In this document: positions 35,700-46,817 of the stretch, in pieces
Position numbering within the stretch: the stretch's first letter is position 1
Layout: the number at the start of each line of letters is the position of its first letter
Notes under the pieces: generated by a model
What the model was told of the DNA's origin: nothing
Databases searched by the model: none
Seen by the model: only the letters and a program-made list of their open reading frames with translations
Assembly (NCBI GenBank): GCA_950295325.1
Contig: OX485807.1
Span: forward strand, 11,065,001 to 11,129,000
Length of the DNA: 64,000 bases
Direction: 5' to 3'
Source of the DNA: Polytrichum commune
Taxonomy: Eukaryota; Streptophyta; Polytrichopsida; Polytrichales; Polytrichaceae
Translations under genes and position numbers: made by a program

Positions 35700-37641
35700 T
35701 CTTGAGGTTCTTCATGGCCCCTTTGCATGGCGAGTAGAATTAGTAGGTGATGGAGGAGAATATTGTTACCCCCGGATTCCTCAATGATGAAAGCATATAG
35801 TAGGCGAATAATATCCTCCATTTCTTTTTTTCTTTTTTTCCCTAGGTCCACGAGTATACACATCAGTTGGTACTTCCCCTGGCATGTTGTAACCATGCTC
35901 AACAATCATGAGCATGCTATGTAACCCACCAGCAATGATGCCCTTCAAGGATCCACAATACCTAGTGATCATGCCCTCTACAAGGTCCGGGTGCATCATT
36001 TTCAAAACCTTCATCTGGTGTTTGCAGATGTTGCCCTTCATGATATGGGGACAATCACATGCAGTCTACTCCTCCCTGGGGTTGTAAACCCAATATCTTT
36101 TATGAACCTTTGTTTTGGTAGGGCCACCTTGTTGAGAAAGCAAACATCTAGAATCAATCTCCCTTTCAATAGCGTGGTTATTACACATTGTTCTTCTTTT
36201 TTGTTGGTTACGCACCATGTTGTTTGCATAGTGCCATGTACCCGTAATGGTTTTCAACATTGCCAAGGAGTTGGTGGACAGTCCAATCTACTCTTCTTTC
36301 ATGGTACCGTCCTTTTGATTGCCTCAATGTTGCTTTTAAGTTTTCGTGGTAACTCTCGATTGTTGTGTTAGTATCTTGACCTGCAAAACATAGATTGAGG
36401 TTAACAACAACCCATGACATTTTGTTCTTCCCCCACTCTTTTTCAAAATACCTCTAGACTTCATTAACAACCGGAATGCCTCTGATAAATTCCCGGAGTT
36501 GTGACTATGCCCAAGAATCTTTTTTTGTTCCCAAGGGGCAACATATGTCATGCATGATTCGGCCTATTGCCTTCAATAGTTGGGTGCAAACGACAATATC
36601 TTTTATTTTGATGCACGCATTCTGCAACCAAGCTTGCATGACATGCCATAAGCATAGGAAAATCTTTGTGTTGGGCCTCGCCTCTTTGTATAATGGCACC
36701 AAAAGAGTATATTAGCAATGTGGTTATATGACAAAAGACATTGTGATGGAGTTCAGGTTACAAAGTTATCTCCCATGTGGGTTATTTGAAAAAATACGAG
36801 GATGGAGTGTAGATTATGAGACTACCTCCCATGCCAACTTGTATTTTTGCATAACCTATCCATCATGGATAGCAATGACATTGGCAGAGTCATTGTGCGG
36901 TCCATATTCACATTTATATCTACATTGGAAGTATATGAAGCAAAAATTGCCAATAACTACCAAACTGACAACATATATCCTTACATCGAAGCCAATTGTG
37001 AGAAGTAAATAAGCCATGTATGCAATATACTTTGTCAACTTGTAACAATGGGTGAAGATGGTGAAATGTAATCGTGTTTGAATAGAGTGAGTAAGTAATA
37101 TTCCAGGAGACATTGCATAGTTGAAGGGAAAGTCCAATTTCAAATGTGGTTTCAAGGAGACTTTGAATGACCATGGTTATTTTCTATCATATTCAAGAAA
37201 TACTTCAAATGCTTCAAGTTACAAACCATTTGAAGGTTGAAACGTCTCTAGTATTGGAGGTTTGAAAGGTTGCAGCAGTTTGATGTAGTTGAATGGTTGT
37301 TTATGTTAACAAAGGTTCATGTAGAAAGGCTCTACATGTGTCAATTGTTCTTGGCTACAAAAAATCCTTGGGTAACTTAGAATTGGTTGATATTTTAAAA
37401 ACACCCCTAAACCAATGCATCTTTCAACACTCCCTTACCTAATTTTTTTGATAAAGGATGTCAGTCGAGGTTGCAAAAGTATTGTGTGCTTACATGCATC
37501 TTTTCTTACATACATGCATTCCACATCAAGGTGACATTCCTTTCCTTTTGTGAAATTCTCTATGCGGTTCCACGAAATGTATGTGATATCATCTAGTATG
37601 GCATCCCTCCCTCGTAACCACCCTGAAAACATAAATTCCAA
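35700..37641 (-). pseudogene. MULE transposase with SWIM zinc finger, decayed
   Basis: Read on the minus strand, pieces in several frames keep the order of a SWIM-type Mutator-like transposase. An N-terminal ISWNRIENFTKGK stretch lies near 37600. KIFLCLWHVMQAWLQ with CIKIKD lies near 36600-36680. TNTTIESYHENLK with RVDWTVHQLL lies near 36260-36370. A SWIM motif CDCPHIMKGNICKH is at 36018-36062, followed by QMKVLKMMHPDLVEG and ITRYCGSLKG. The DDE core between about 36720 and 37500 is not readable. Several frameshifts and stops make it non-functional. Short open frames on both strands in this interval are fragments or shadows of it. Confidence 0.65.
36018..36062 (-). other. SWIM zinc-finger motif of the MULE relic
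   Basis: The minus strand encodes A-CDCPHIMKGNICKH, fitting C-x-C-x(n)-G-N-x-C-x-H. The next residues QMKVLKMMHPDL match what normally follows this motif in plant SWIM/MULE proteins. Confidence 0.7.
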
Positions 37642-38849
37642 CTACATTCAATGGACATGTGATCGAATGGTCTGGTGGAAGGACATGCACTACATTCTTC
37701 ATGTCCTCAACGAGAGTTGCCCATCTCAACTTGTACAAGTCAACATATGGCATAACATTGTCACAATCCTGCATTGCCATATTCACCCACTACACATACA
37801 ACCTCCACATAACCCTCATAAACACATATTATTTACAACAACAACAAAATTAAAATAATTGAAATAATTAAATCCTATATCTATCTGGAGGAATACAAAA
37901 TTCTAGATTTGGGTGGAAAATTACTCAATGCAAAAGATGAATGGGTTCTCTAGAAACGAATGTGATCAATTTGGAGTTTTGGGTGATGGAATTTGAACAT
38001 GTGGGGAGGCCGCCCCATCACTTTCTCACATCACACGTGCATAGGTGCTCAAAATTTTTGGAATGTCACCCACAAATGCACAACCACACAATTGCAAAAC
38101 TAAGTATCCACAAAACCACACAAAACCGCACATCTACATTTGTACATTTGTACAAATGTTCAAACCCACACAACCCCATCTTCATAACTTCAATATTATG
38201 CTATTACAAAACTACACGTCTACACATCCACATGTGTGCACAACTACGAATATTGAAGAGAGTTGGAATGGTTACATTCTTGGGTTATGAAATTGTACGA
38301 GAATTGCATCCCTCCCATGCGTTCACACACTTCCACCAGTGCACTGAAACTCCTAGTGGAGTTAAATGTGGATTAGGGTTTAATAAATCGGTATTAGGGT
38401 TGTTCAAATTCCCAATCCCCTAGGTATGGTAGGTGAACATGTACCTATTGGCCATGCCATGTACTATACACGTTGATTTCTACTCGCCGTTTGCTTTGAT
38501 GCTTTGTAATTGCCCATCGTTCTTATGCCATGCCATACTTTTCTTTGATATATTTTATTTTATACTTCAAGTTTTCATTTGTTGTAACTTAAATGGTTCA
38601 TAGCCACGCACATGGACAACCATCGGTAATTTAGAATATTTGATAATTTGTCATTGAATACTACACTCAATGATAGTTTTTGAGAGTGAAATCCACGAGA
38701 TTGTAATTGTGAAAGGCCCCTAACCTAAACCCTAGATTGCGTAATCATGGAGCGTTGTCACCATTTATGTTTAAGTAATTGTGTGCAATGACGTTACCAA
38801 TTGTAACCGATGACCTTCTTAACTTTGTGTTGCAAGGGGATCGAATGTA

Positions 38850-39230
38850 AAAAAGATTGAATGCATGTAACCGAGCTTAGACCTTAGCCCATAAAAGGAC
38901 ATAACCGTAGAGGGTGTATCCTTGCATTGCATGAGCGTGGAGCAATCATAAACATGGGGTTCCATGTAATTATTGGAGACCACATAACCAAGTGTAATTG
39001 TGGGATTCCGCCACCTGGTGCTAGAAGACTTGGTATCTTGTAACCCTTCAAGCCATTGTAACCATGCACGACAAGTTCCACAAAGGCTTTGATAGCCACA
39101 TATTGCTATGGAGGTTACAACGGTAGTTTGCGGTATGGGGAGCCCCCCCCCCCCCACCCCACTCGTGAAGAGGATGAGTATGAGGGGTTTTAAGAGGAAC
39201 CAACAATTAAAGTTTAATGTATTATAATAG
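38850..39230 (-). repeat. Right long terminal inverted repeat of the Mutator-like element
   Basis: Inverted partner of 32900-33210. It includes a C13 run at 39147-39159 where the left repeat has G13, and several GTAACC motifs. Its minus-strand frame 38819-39253 is open for 144 codons. Confidence 0.7.
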
Positions 39231-39449
39231 GAGGGTAACCACACAAAGTCCACATACTTGACTTAGGGCCACTTCACACACAAGGCTGAAGGCCCATGAC
39301 CATGACGATGTAAGAGCTCTCATTGGTCGAAAAGGCGGAGACCGTCCAAGTTCGCTTCATACTAGGAGGTGAAGGCCTAAAGGCCCAAATAAAAGTTCGT
39401 GGATGAAAAGTCTACATGGAGTCCTACATGGCAGGCTATGGATAAGGCT

Positions 39450-39522
39450 CCATGGTCTGCCGGAATTTGCGTCAGGCCCACCTCCAAGAGGTAGGCCTGA
39501 CGCAAATTCCGGCAGACCATGG
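39450..39522. other. Perfect 29-bp-arm hairpin inside the Harbinger element
   Basis: The arm at 39450-39478 (starting CCATGGTCTGCCGGAATTTG) pairs perfectly with 39494-39522 around a 15-nt loop. The perfect pairing is notable because the rest of the element has decayed. It could be a subterminal transposase-binding structure, a nested foldback, or a small-RNA hairpin. Confidence 0.85.
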
Positions 39523-40284
39523 CAGTCAGAACCCAAAATAGCAATCAGACAGCTGCCAGCAGTCAGCGAGTAGGCTGGCAGTATTATTTTAATAATTTTT
39601 TCAACAATAACTTTTTCAGGGCAGTTTAGGGGATAAGAGGAAGATGGCCGTTTCTTTGAAATGCCCAGAAGTTCTTGAAGTGTGTTGTATGTGTGAGAGA
39701 GGTAGAGATATTTTTGATTGAATTTTTTTTTATCAATTTTTTTCGCAAGATGGCAGGATTCTCGCAACATGGAAGTGGTTCCGAAACCCAGCAATGAAGC
39801 CAAAATTTTCCTTGGATGTCGTGGAGTCAACCACAATTCGGATTGCACGGACCCTCATTAGGAAGTAGAAATTTCAACAATTTTCAGTTGTTCAATGAAG
39901 AAGATGTAGAAGTGATTGGAACTCAAATGCCGCAACATATAGAGGGTAATAGAGAAATGAGCATGAGAGAAGAGGCAAAAGATGTGAGTAGGAAAGAAGA
40001 TGAAATTGGCAAGAAGAAGAGAGGTAGGGCAGTGGCTACAAAATCGAAAGGAGCACAAAAAAAAAACAAAAATAGATGAAATAGATTTGGGAGATTCGGA
40101 AGGTGAAGAAGAGGCCCCTATTAAATGGCAAGATTATGAGATCGAAACTCTCATCGCCATTCGCGGTGAGATGGAGAAGGAATTTGTAAAATCAGCAAGA
40201 AAGCAAGGTATGTATTGATATTATTTGTACACTGTGTTCATTAATATTTGTTAGTTCAATCAAAATGCAAAAGTTCAGATACAG

Positions 40285-40445
40285 ATTCGGCCAATTGGGC
40301 CTTTTTAAAGGCCTTCGCCTTAGCCGCCTGCCCCGGGCCCCCCTTTCCCCCCATTGGAGGACTTAGGCGTTTTGGCTACCTCGGGAATCGAGCCCGGGAC
40401 CTCTAGGGTATAGGACGACCGTAGAGGGTTGGATAACCTAGAGTA
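40285..40445 (-). repeat. tRNA-derived SINE-like sequence in the Harbinger ORF1 intron
   Basis: The minus strand reads GGTCCCGGGCTCGATTCCCG (around 40383-40402), a good RNA polymerase III B box with flanking T-stem. An anticodon-arm-like ACGGTCGTCCTATACCC lies just before it. A GC-rich stretch follows. It does not fold into a full tRNA. Confidence 0.5.
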
Positions 40446-40470
40446 TTCCTTCCCTCAAGTGTATAAACTA

Positions 40471-40713
40471 GATGCCACATAATACTTATTCTCTTTGTAT
40501 TGTACTGTTGTAATATTCTGAAATTCTACTGGTTGTATGTAAACATGAATGGATGCCACATAGTACTTGATCTCTTTGTATTGTACTGTTGTAATATTCT
40601 GAAATTTTACTAGTTGTATGTAAACAGGAATGGATGTCACATAGTACTTGATCTCTTTATATTGTACTGTTGTAATATTATGAAATTCTACTAGTTGTAT
40701 GTAAACATGAATG
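40471..40713. repeat. 81-bp minisatellite, three copies
   Basis: Units start at about 40471, 40552 and 40633 (GATGCCACAT, GATGCCACATAG, GATGTCACATAG) and end TATGTAAACATGAATG. They differ by only a few substitutions. As 81 is a multiple of three, the minus strand stays open across all copies and gives a spurious 121-codon repetitive frame. Confidence 0.9.
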
Positions 40714-41333
40714 AATGTTTGGATCAAGTTACATGCTCGTATGGTTTCTACATTGCGGAATTTTGGAAGAACTTGGCTGGCCTGCAAGAAGAAATACAAA
40801 GTTTTGCTGATGGAGTACAAGAATGATAAGAGGTCAAATGAAATATCAAGATATGAAAGACGAGAGTGTCAGTATTATGAGCAGATGGACATGTGGAATA
40901 GACAGCGTACAAGTGTGGTAAATCGGATGGCAGCAAGTGCTCAAGAGGATGAAGACCACAACAGTATGCAAACCACACAACAAAATTCACCTGCAAGTGC
41001 TACAAAGGACAAGAAGAAGAAATTTCAAGACAAAATGGAAGCCTTCCTAGAACAGATAGTTAGTAATTCTTCAAATTTGATTGCATCTTTTCAGACAACA
41101 ATAGATTTACTGAAAAATATGGATGCTCATATAGCAACCTTAGTACAGAAGTTATAGTTACATACTCATATCAGAATCAGTATCCATATCCTGAAATTCC
41201 ATGTTAGAATTTTTCTGCAGTTTGATTTGCCACAAGGATTTAGCTATTGCTATATACATATTTGTAGCTTCTATCAATAAATCTTCATCTTTTTCAATTT
41301 CTTTTATCAAGAAAATTTCAGTATCTCTATCAA

Positions 41334-42563
41334 CTACTTTTGCTCTTCTTGTTTCATTTTTGTAATACTAATATTTCTGACCTCACCTATAGCTGCTAAT
41401 TCAGCCCTCATTTCTTGTTCTTCTTTCAATGATCTATTCTCTATACGTCTACCCAATTCTCTTTCAGCTTCTTCTATCCATTTTATATCAAATTTGTCTT
41501 TTCCAATAGTACACATATTGTGTAGAGTAATACATGTAGCTACTCTATCAGCCATATGCCGTAATGGTATATCGGATCTTCTCATAATGATTCTCCATCT
41601 TCCCTTCAAGATTCCGAAAGCACGTTCTACACACATGCGGGTAGAACTTTGAATAAAATTCTAATTTGCTTTGTAGCCTTCTAATCCTTCTGCACACCCT
41701 TTGAATGGACAGTAAATCCATGGCCGCACTGGATATGCACAATCTCCGATCAGCTTATAAGGTAAGAATTTCCCTTTAATGCAATCTCTTCCAACTTTTG
41801 TCAACTGAAATAATGTCCAATCATGCATACTTCCTGCCCATCCAAATTCGTAATCCCAAAACACACATTTTGTATGTACTATACCTTATAATAAAGTGGA
41901 ATGAAATGATTTTCTACAATAATAATCTTCTCCCCCAATTACAGGTGCAAGATTTGGAATGTGAGACCCGTCAATTGCGCCTATAATATGAGGAATTCCA
42001 TGAAGAGCCTCAAATTCTTGGGCTAAGACCCTAAACCGAGCTGGACTTGGAAATTGCACAAAAGTCCCTTGCAAATGAACTCTAACCAATCTACACAAAA
42101 TTCAAACTATTTCTGAAATTGTACTTTCGGCCACCCCATATACCTCTCCTACGGTACACAAGGTATTTCCAGTCCCAAGCCTTTGTAATGACATTGTAAT
42201 TCTACTTTCAACTGAAATTGTCTCTCTCATTTGTGTATTCTTCCTCTGCAAATATGGACCTAACCTCTCACAAAGAAACTTGAATGTATTGTGACATACA
42301 CGAGTTCTTTGTTTAAACATTTTTTCCGTGAATGAACCCAATGACAACCTATCCGTAAACCCTACATTTCTCTCAAATGCCCACACACTACGATCGCTTA
42401 TCTTCATACCCTCAAAGCAAATGCTCAAAATCAGGGCATTTTCCCATTCTCCGTTTAGTGCCAATGCTTGCATATCAAGCACATGTTGCACAATCATGTG
42501 CAAGCACCAATATAAAGCTAATGCAACAAGAATCCTTCTTCTTCTCTCAATGTGATCCATCAT
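41334..42563 (-). pseudogene. Harbinger (HARBI1-type) DDE transposase with three nonsense codons
   Basis: One frame runs from a plausible start (MMDHIERRRRILVALAL) at 42563 to a stop at 41334, about 410 codons, interrupted only by TGA (42102-42104), TAA (41886-41888) and TAG (41661-41663). The three DDE positions are readable: Asp in IIGAIDGSHI, Asp in FGWAGSMHDWTLF and Glu in CVERAFGILKGRW. An LIGDCAYPVRPW stretch and the helix-turn-helix-like region VCHNTFKFLCERLGPYLQ also match the family. Without the stops it would be of normal length. It converges on ORF1, 176 bp away. Confidence 0.88.
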
Positions 42564-42844
42564 GCTCTCTTTCCTTCCTCTCCAATGTATAACTCGAAAA
42601 GAGAGTGAGAAAAGAGAGAATGAAGATATGTAACTAGTGTGGTAGGGCTGCCCCTCTTTTTCCACTAATAAAATATGCAACGGTCCCTCAACATGGTCCA
42701 TTCTCACTTCACACTATGTTTGAGGACCCGGCCCCACACAAAACGGGCAGCCCAACACCCATGGTACGGCCTTTGGATGAAAGTCAAAGGCCCTCACCAT
42801 TTCATGGTCACGGCTCTTGGCTCGTGTGTGAAGTGGCCCTTAGG

Positions 42845-42931
42845 CTGGGGCGATCCAACATGTACACTAGTTCCTTGGAAACAAGGGTTTAGGCATCCAA
42901 CAAGGAACGAGTGTATAGGTTTGTTCGCCTA
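42845..42931 (+). mobile_element. Foldback family F1, copy 1 (about 87 bp)
   Basis: Starts CTGGGGCGATCCAACATGTA and ends in the inverse type GTTTGTTCGCCT, with TTCCTTGG near the left centre and CAAGGAAC near the right. It matches copies at 54241-54329 and (inverted) 59562-59649. It directly abuts the right target duplication of the Harbinger element. Confidence 0.8.
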
Positions 42932-44237
42932 AATCCTTGACTTATTACCCTTGAGTATTCAATGAAATCCATTCTCCCATCCGATCCGCTTTCTGATGAT
43001 GCCCACTCAATTCTATACTGGACTGTCAGTGAACGGCAGTAAATTGACACTTTTTCCACTACCAATGACCGTCGTGCCCAGAAAATTGATTTCGATGTTC
43101 ATTGCTCTTCTTGGGCCGCAAAAGGTTAGCATAGCAGGTTAATAAGCTTAAGTTAATAGGAGGCTTTTGTAAGAGGAGGACCCAGTAAGCTTGAAGAGCC
43201 TTTATGTTGTGAAGATAGAGTCATTATGAGAATGAGCACAGAGGCCATTTTTAGGTTGCATTGGTACTGGTTTAATGGTACACTGATATGATCTTATGTG
43301 GACAGTGAGCGCTGTCATAGAAGATTATCTGTGTTGGTTTCAATTCTTTGAGTTTTTGCTGTGACGGCAGATTAAGTTAGGGACTGGTTGCGCTCACCTT
43401 ATTACAATGACTTTTTTAACGGTGTCGCGTTTGTAAAGGGTGGGCTTATTTACACTAGGGTCCAAGACGAAGGGAGCTTTGAAATCGAGCAATATTGGCC
43501 GAGAGCAAAGCTAAAGCTTTGGACACAAGGAGTTTACACTAGGGTGTAAGTTCAAAGTATACGAATTTGAAGCATTGTTACAGTGGCACCACATTCCTAC
43601 CAAATCTAGATAGCATCACATGTAGAAAATTATCCACCCACTTTAAGAAACCAAATTTCAAGCATGGATCCAACCTTGACTCTAAAATAAGATCCATGAA
43701 GAGGTGTGTATGGACCATTCCCCAATTTTTGGAGAGAGGGAATTATCACACACAAACATAGTACCTCTCACTCATCCAAAGTAAAAACATTTGAAATTAT
43801 ATCCATTGCAGAGATTACTATCCTCAGTTTCGTTGATAAATTAGTCTAGTCCTAGTCATTGGAGATGAATTGGCCACAAACCTATAGAAGATCAAGTTTT
43901 TAAGTTGGATGGGTGGCAGGTGCGCATGCTCATGTGCAACAATGCCCGCTCTCCAAGTTTCTTAGGCCTGGACCCTAACATTAAAATGGCCTAAGTAGCC
44001 TAAGTTTACTGTAGAGGAACAATGAGTCTTGCTTGCTTACATATTGTACCGACAGGCAGTGGTGGGTGTGGTTTGGAAGGCAAGTTCTTTACAAAGAGGG
44101 ATCACAACCATGGCAATACAACCATCTCCCTTTCTCCCTTTACAACCCCACTTCAATAGTAAGTTGAGCTACCACATCCTAGTCGAAGAGAGGTGCTTCT
44201 CCATGTTTTCCCACCATACTCATCCTTTGCACTTGTA

Positions 44238-44238
44238 G

Positions 44239-44273
<35 letters not shown>
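44238..44273 (+). repeat. CT microsatellite
   Basis: An uninterrupted TC dinucleotide run of about 18 units followed by a G-rich stretch. It explains a spurious Glu/Arg-repeat frame on the minus strand. Confidence 0.9.
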
Positions 44274-44277
<4 letters not shown>

Positions 44278-44524
44278 GGGGAGGGGGGGCGGCTCTTTGA
44301 CATATGACCCTTTTCATTTGGAATTTTTGTTTGTTTCTTTTGGCAAGAACAATGGGGAACACCATGGTGACGGCCTCACCACCATCATTACCACCACCAT
44401 CACCACCACGTCTTCCATTGTATGTATATAGATTATTGAATGATTGAAGATGACCGCGTAAAATTATTGCTTAAAATATATGGACCCAAATCGGTCTCAC
44501 TTCTCCTAGGTTAGCAAACACGCA

Positions 44525-44800
44525 ATGAGTGCAAGATGGTTAGGAAATCCACATCACGACTGCAAACATTTCTCGCATAAATCTTGGAGCTCATATGAAA
44601 CTTATTCATTATTAAATTCAAATTTCTTTCTTATTCGATGATCAAACAAGATCCTCGTGAATAAGAAAATTAATAATAAAATAAAAATAATTACAAAAAA
44701 ACACCCCCCAATCATGTTGAATCATATTTGTTCTTAGATCTACACCTAACCACACACTGCTCAAATACAAGTGTCAATATGTGATAAGTAATAGAATCGG
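44525..44800 (+). repeat. Dispersed repeat family R1, copy 3
   Basis: AAGATGGTTAGGAAATCC, TCTTGGAGCTCATATGAAAC, CAATCATGTTGAATCAT and ACACCTAACCACACA match the order of blocks in the copies at 28298 and 57145. Confidence 0.55.
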
Positions 44801-44859
44801 GGCCACTTACCTTGTAACCATATCTCTCATCTCTAACCTCAAGCCTAAAACTATTAAAA

Positions 44860-44981
44860 TCCATAACCATGTTTTGCAAGACTAACAATATTCCACATAA
44901 TATTCCCAAATATTCCCATGTATAAATTGAATGTGGGAATATTCCATGAAATATTGTCAGTCCCACATAACATTGTTATGA
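44860..44981. mobile_element. Foldback family F2, copy 1
   Basis: The left arm CCATAACCATGTTTTGCAAG plus ACAATATTCCACATAATATT pairs with the right arm, which ends AGTCCCACATAACATTGTTA. The core matches the copies at 46672 and 58164. Confidence 0.7.
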
Positions 44982-44999
44982 GCTTTCATGGTTGTGTTA

Positions 45000-46671
45000 T
45001 GATCTTTACAATTGACTTGGTTATTACAATTTGGACAACTCAGTTATTCTGTAGCAGTCAAATAAAAAGTTGTCTTTGTCTTTGTGCCAAGCAATTTTTA
45101 GAGCCATATGTCTACTTGCTAGGTAACATGACACCACAACAGTGATCGGGGAGATTTTTGGGTGTAATCGGTTGAGGTCCTAGTGTTTGCAAGTCCAACC
45201 AGTTACATGTTAACATCCTTCAGTTTTCCTTTATCAAATTGGGGTATATTCTATAAATTCCTCTAAAATGATCAGTAATTTTCCTGCAGTCTTCAATTTC
45301 AACCGGTTATTTGTCAAACTCAACCGGTTCATTTATAACTAACTGCCGGTTCTCCTCGATCATTGCACCACAATAGTTACTAAAACATCCCACTTAGTCC
45401 AACTGAAGATTCAAGAACTCTATAAAATTATAAATTTAGATGGATGAGAGACACCTCGCTCGCAGGCAGTGCTTCGTATCTAGTCTTCCTTGATAAACCA
45501 ACACGAATTATGTTGGGATTCCGATTACCAACACCAACCATTGTGGTGCAATAAAAATTTGTCCCTATAGGTTAATTGTTGATTCCTAATATGGTAACTT
45601 TAAGAGATTGATTCAAGGTCATTGACCATAATTGAAGTCTTAGGGTCAAGAATAGTTCACTGATTATCCCAATTAGTGTTTATTACTATTTGGAGTTAGG
45701 CATATCTATAACTATTTAATGAGAATGGAATATTTTACCAAGCAAAGTCAATTGTGTTCTATAATTTCAAACAACCTACTGAACATTCATTGGTAAAAAT
45801 GGAACTCTTGAGTAAGACGTTATTGCATTGCGTAATCCCAAATAATAGCATGCACCAGTTGGGATTATTAATGTAGTTCTTGGGTAACAATCAACTTTTC
45901 CACCCTCCGCAATAACTAGCAGGTGTTGTGAACAAGAACACCTTGTGTTGCCGAAGATATTTGCTTCGACACCAACTTAGGGAAAGGAATTAGATTAAAA
46001 TAAAACAAAATAAAAAATCTCATGGCGTAATGATTCATAAAAAACATAGCATTACTTGGCTAACGATATGTGTTCATGGGCCCATGAGCAGATTCGAGAA
46101 TAAATTCTCCGGATGCTAGAATCCCACTGCTTCATACTGAATATGAAGTCAGGGCAAATTGAACACAACTCCTTACTTGAGTAATGTTGTGTAATATCAA
46201 TGTGGACATTCCTACAATTAGTTGGAAAGCGATGGATTTAATTATGAAACAGTGATCCACTAGACGCCTAGTTCGACTGAAACTATATCATGTCTTTGAG
46301 TCATTTGTCTCAAAACAAAATCCTTAGAATGTTGGACTTATTCACGGCTCGTGGCTCATGGAATCTAGTGAATCCATCCCTTCGTGGATGAAGGGGCTCT
46401 AGTAAAATCAAGTCCCCTATAAGGTTGAAGGCCGATTCATACCAACTGGATTCCATTAGTATGATTTGGGGTCTCTTATCTTATTTATGGAGTCAAATAC
46501 TCTAAAATAAGATATTTACATACTATAAAGTACTTCACTATGTTTTTGTCTTCGCATTGAACGAGTTTATGCAGACACCATGAATCCATGGCTCAAAGTC
46601 ACCTTGTTGTGCTTGACCTCGAGCTCGCAACCAAAGTGCATATCTTACATACAAATCACTTAAAAGGATAG
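45000..46671. other. Intergenic, one weak foldback, otherwise nothing recognised
   Basis: A weak inverted pair lies at about 45133-45379 (CAGTGATCGGGGAGA against TCTCCTCGATCATTG, with TCGGTTGAG against CTCAACCGGT). The rest resembles old LTR-type non-coding sequence in texture, but I cannot support a boundary or class. Confidence 0.35.
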
Positions 46672-46817
46672 CATAACATTATTCGGATCCATAACAGTGT
46701 TTGTGGGACTGAAAATATTCCACAAAATATTCCTTATATACAATTCGAATATGGAGAATATTCTATGGAGTATTATCATTCCCACATAACATTGTCATGG
46801 ATATGAATAATATTACG
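46672..46817. mobile_element. Foldback family F2, copy 2
   Basis: CATAACATTATTCGGATCCA on the left pairs with the right end CATGGATATGAATAATATTA, and the inner GTTTGTGGGACTGA pairs with TCATTCCCACATAAC. The whole 146 bp is one long imperfect hairpin. Confidence 0.8.

Larger units (their letters stand above)
32826..39236. mobile_element. Mutator-like element with long terminal inverted repeats
   Basis: The two ends of this about 6.4 kb stretch are inverted copies of each other over several hundred bases. Both start near ACCCTCCT, contain a G (or C) homopolymer run, and share blocks such as GTAACCTCCATA, TGGAACTTG (or CGGAACTTG), GCATGGTTACA, TTGGTTA(C/T)(A/G)TGGTC, ATTACATGGAACCCCAT-like sequence and GGTTACA. 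Inside on the minus strand is a SWIM-type MULE transposase relic, and a Harbinger MITE is nested at 33461. The borders are approximate to tens of bases and a 9-bp target duplication was not identified. Confidence 0.7.
39816..41157 (+). pseudogene. Harbinger ORF1: Myb/trihelix-like DNA-binding protein, interrupted
   Basis: In Harbinger elements ORF1 is a Myb/SANT-like protein that helps the transposase bind DNA and enter the nucleus. Here an acidic and basic N-terminus (MSWSQPQFGLHGPSLGSRNF) runs into an A10 tract (about 40059-40068), where a frameshift joins it to IDLGDSEGEEEAPIKW-QDYE. The first helix ends KSARKQG at a donor-like AAGGTATGT (40207). The domain resumes at about 40714 with VWIKLHARMVSTLRNFGRTW-LACKKKYKVLL and a C-terminal coiled coil to the stop at 41155-41157. 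The 500-bp gap looks like an intron expanded by a SINE-like sequence and an 81-bp minisatellite, and no clear acceptor AG remains. Confidence 0.7.
39266..42839. mobile_element. PIF/Harbinger DNA transposon, full length with TTA target duplication, inactive
   Basis: The terminal inverted repeats start GGGCCACTTCACACAC (39266) and end in the exact inverse (42839), with weaker pairing for a further 25 bp. TTA flanks both ends (39263-39265 and 42840-42842), the typical 3-bp Harbinger target duplication. Total length is 3574 bp. It carries the two usual genes tail to tail: a Myb/trihelix-like ORF1 on the plus strand and a DDE transposase on the minus strand, both broken. Confidence 0.93.

Noticed and set aside
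40471-40713. CRISPR-like regular array
   Set aside because: The whole 81-bp unit repeats, with no variable spacers, in a plant nuclear context.
40455-40820. Minus-strand frame with a 27-residue repeat
   Set aside because: It is the reverse of an 81-bp minisatellite, open only because the unit is a multiple of three.
45133-45379. Foldback element
   Set aside because: Pairing limited to two short blocks with many mismatches; not strong enough for a separate mobile-element call.
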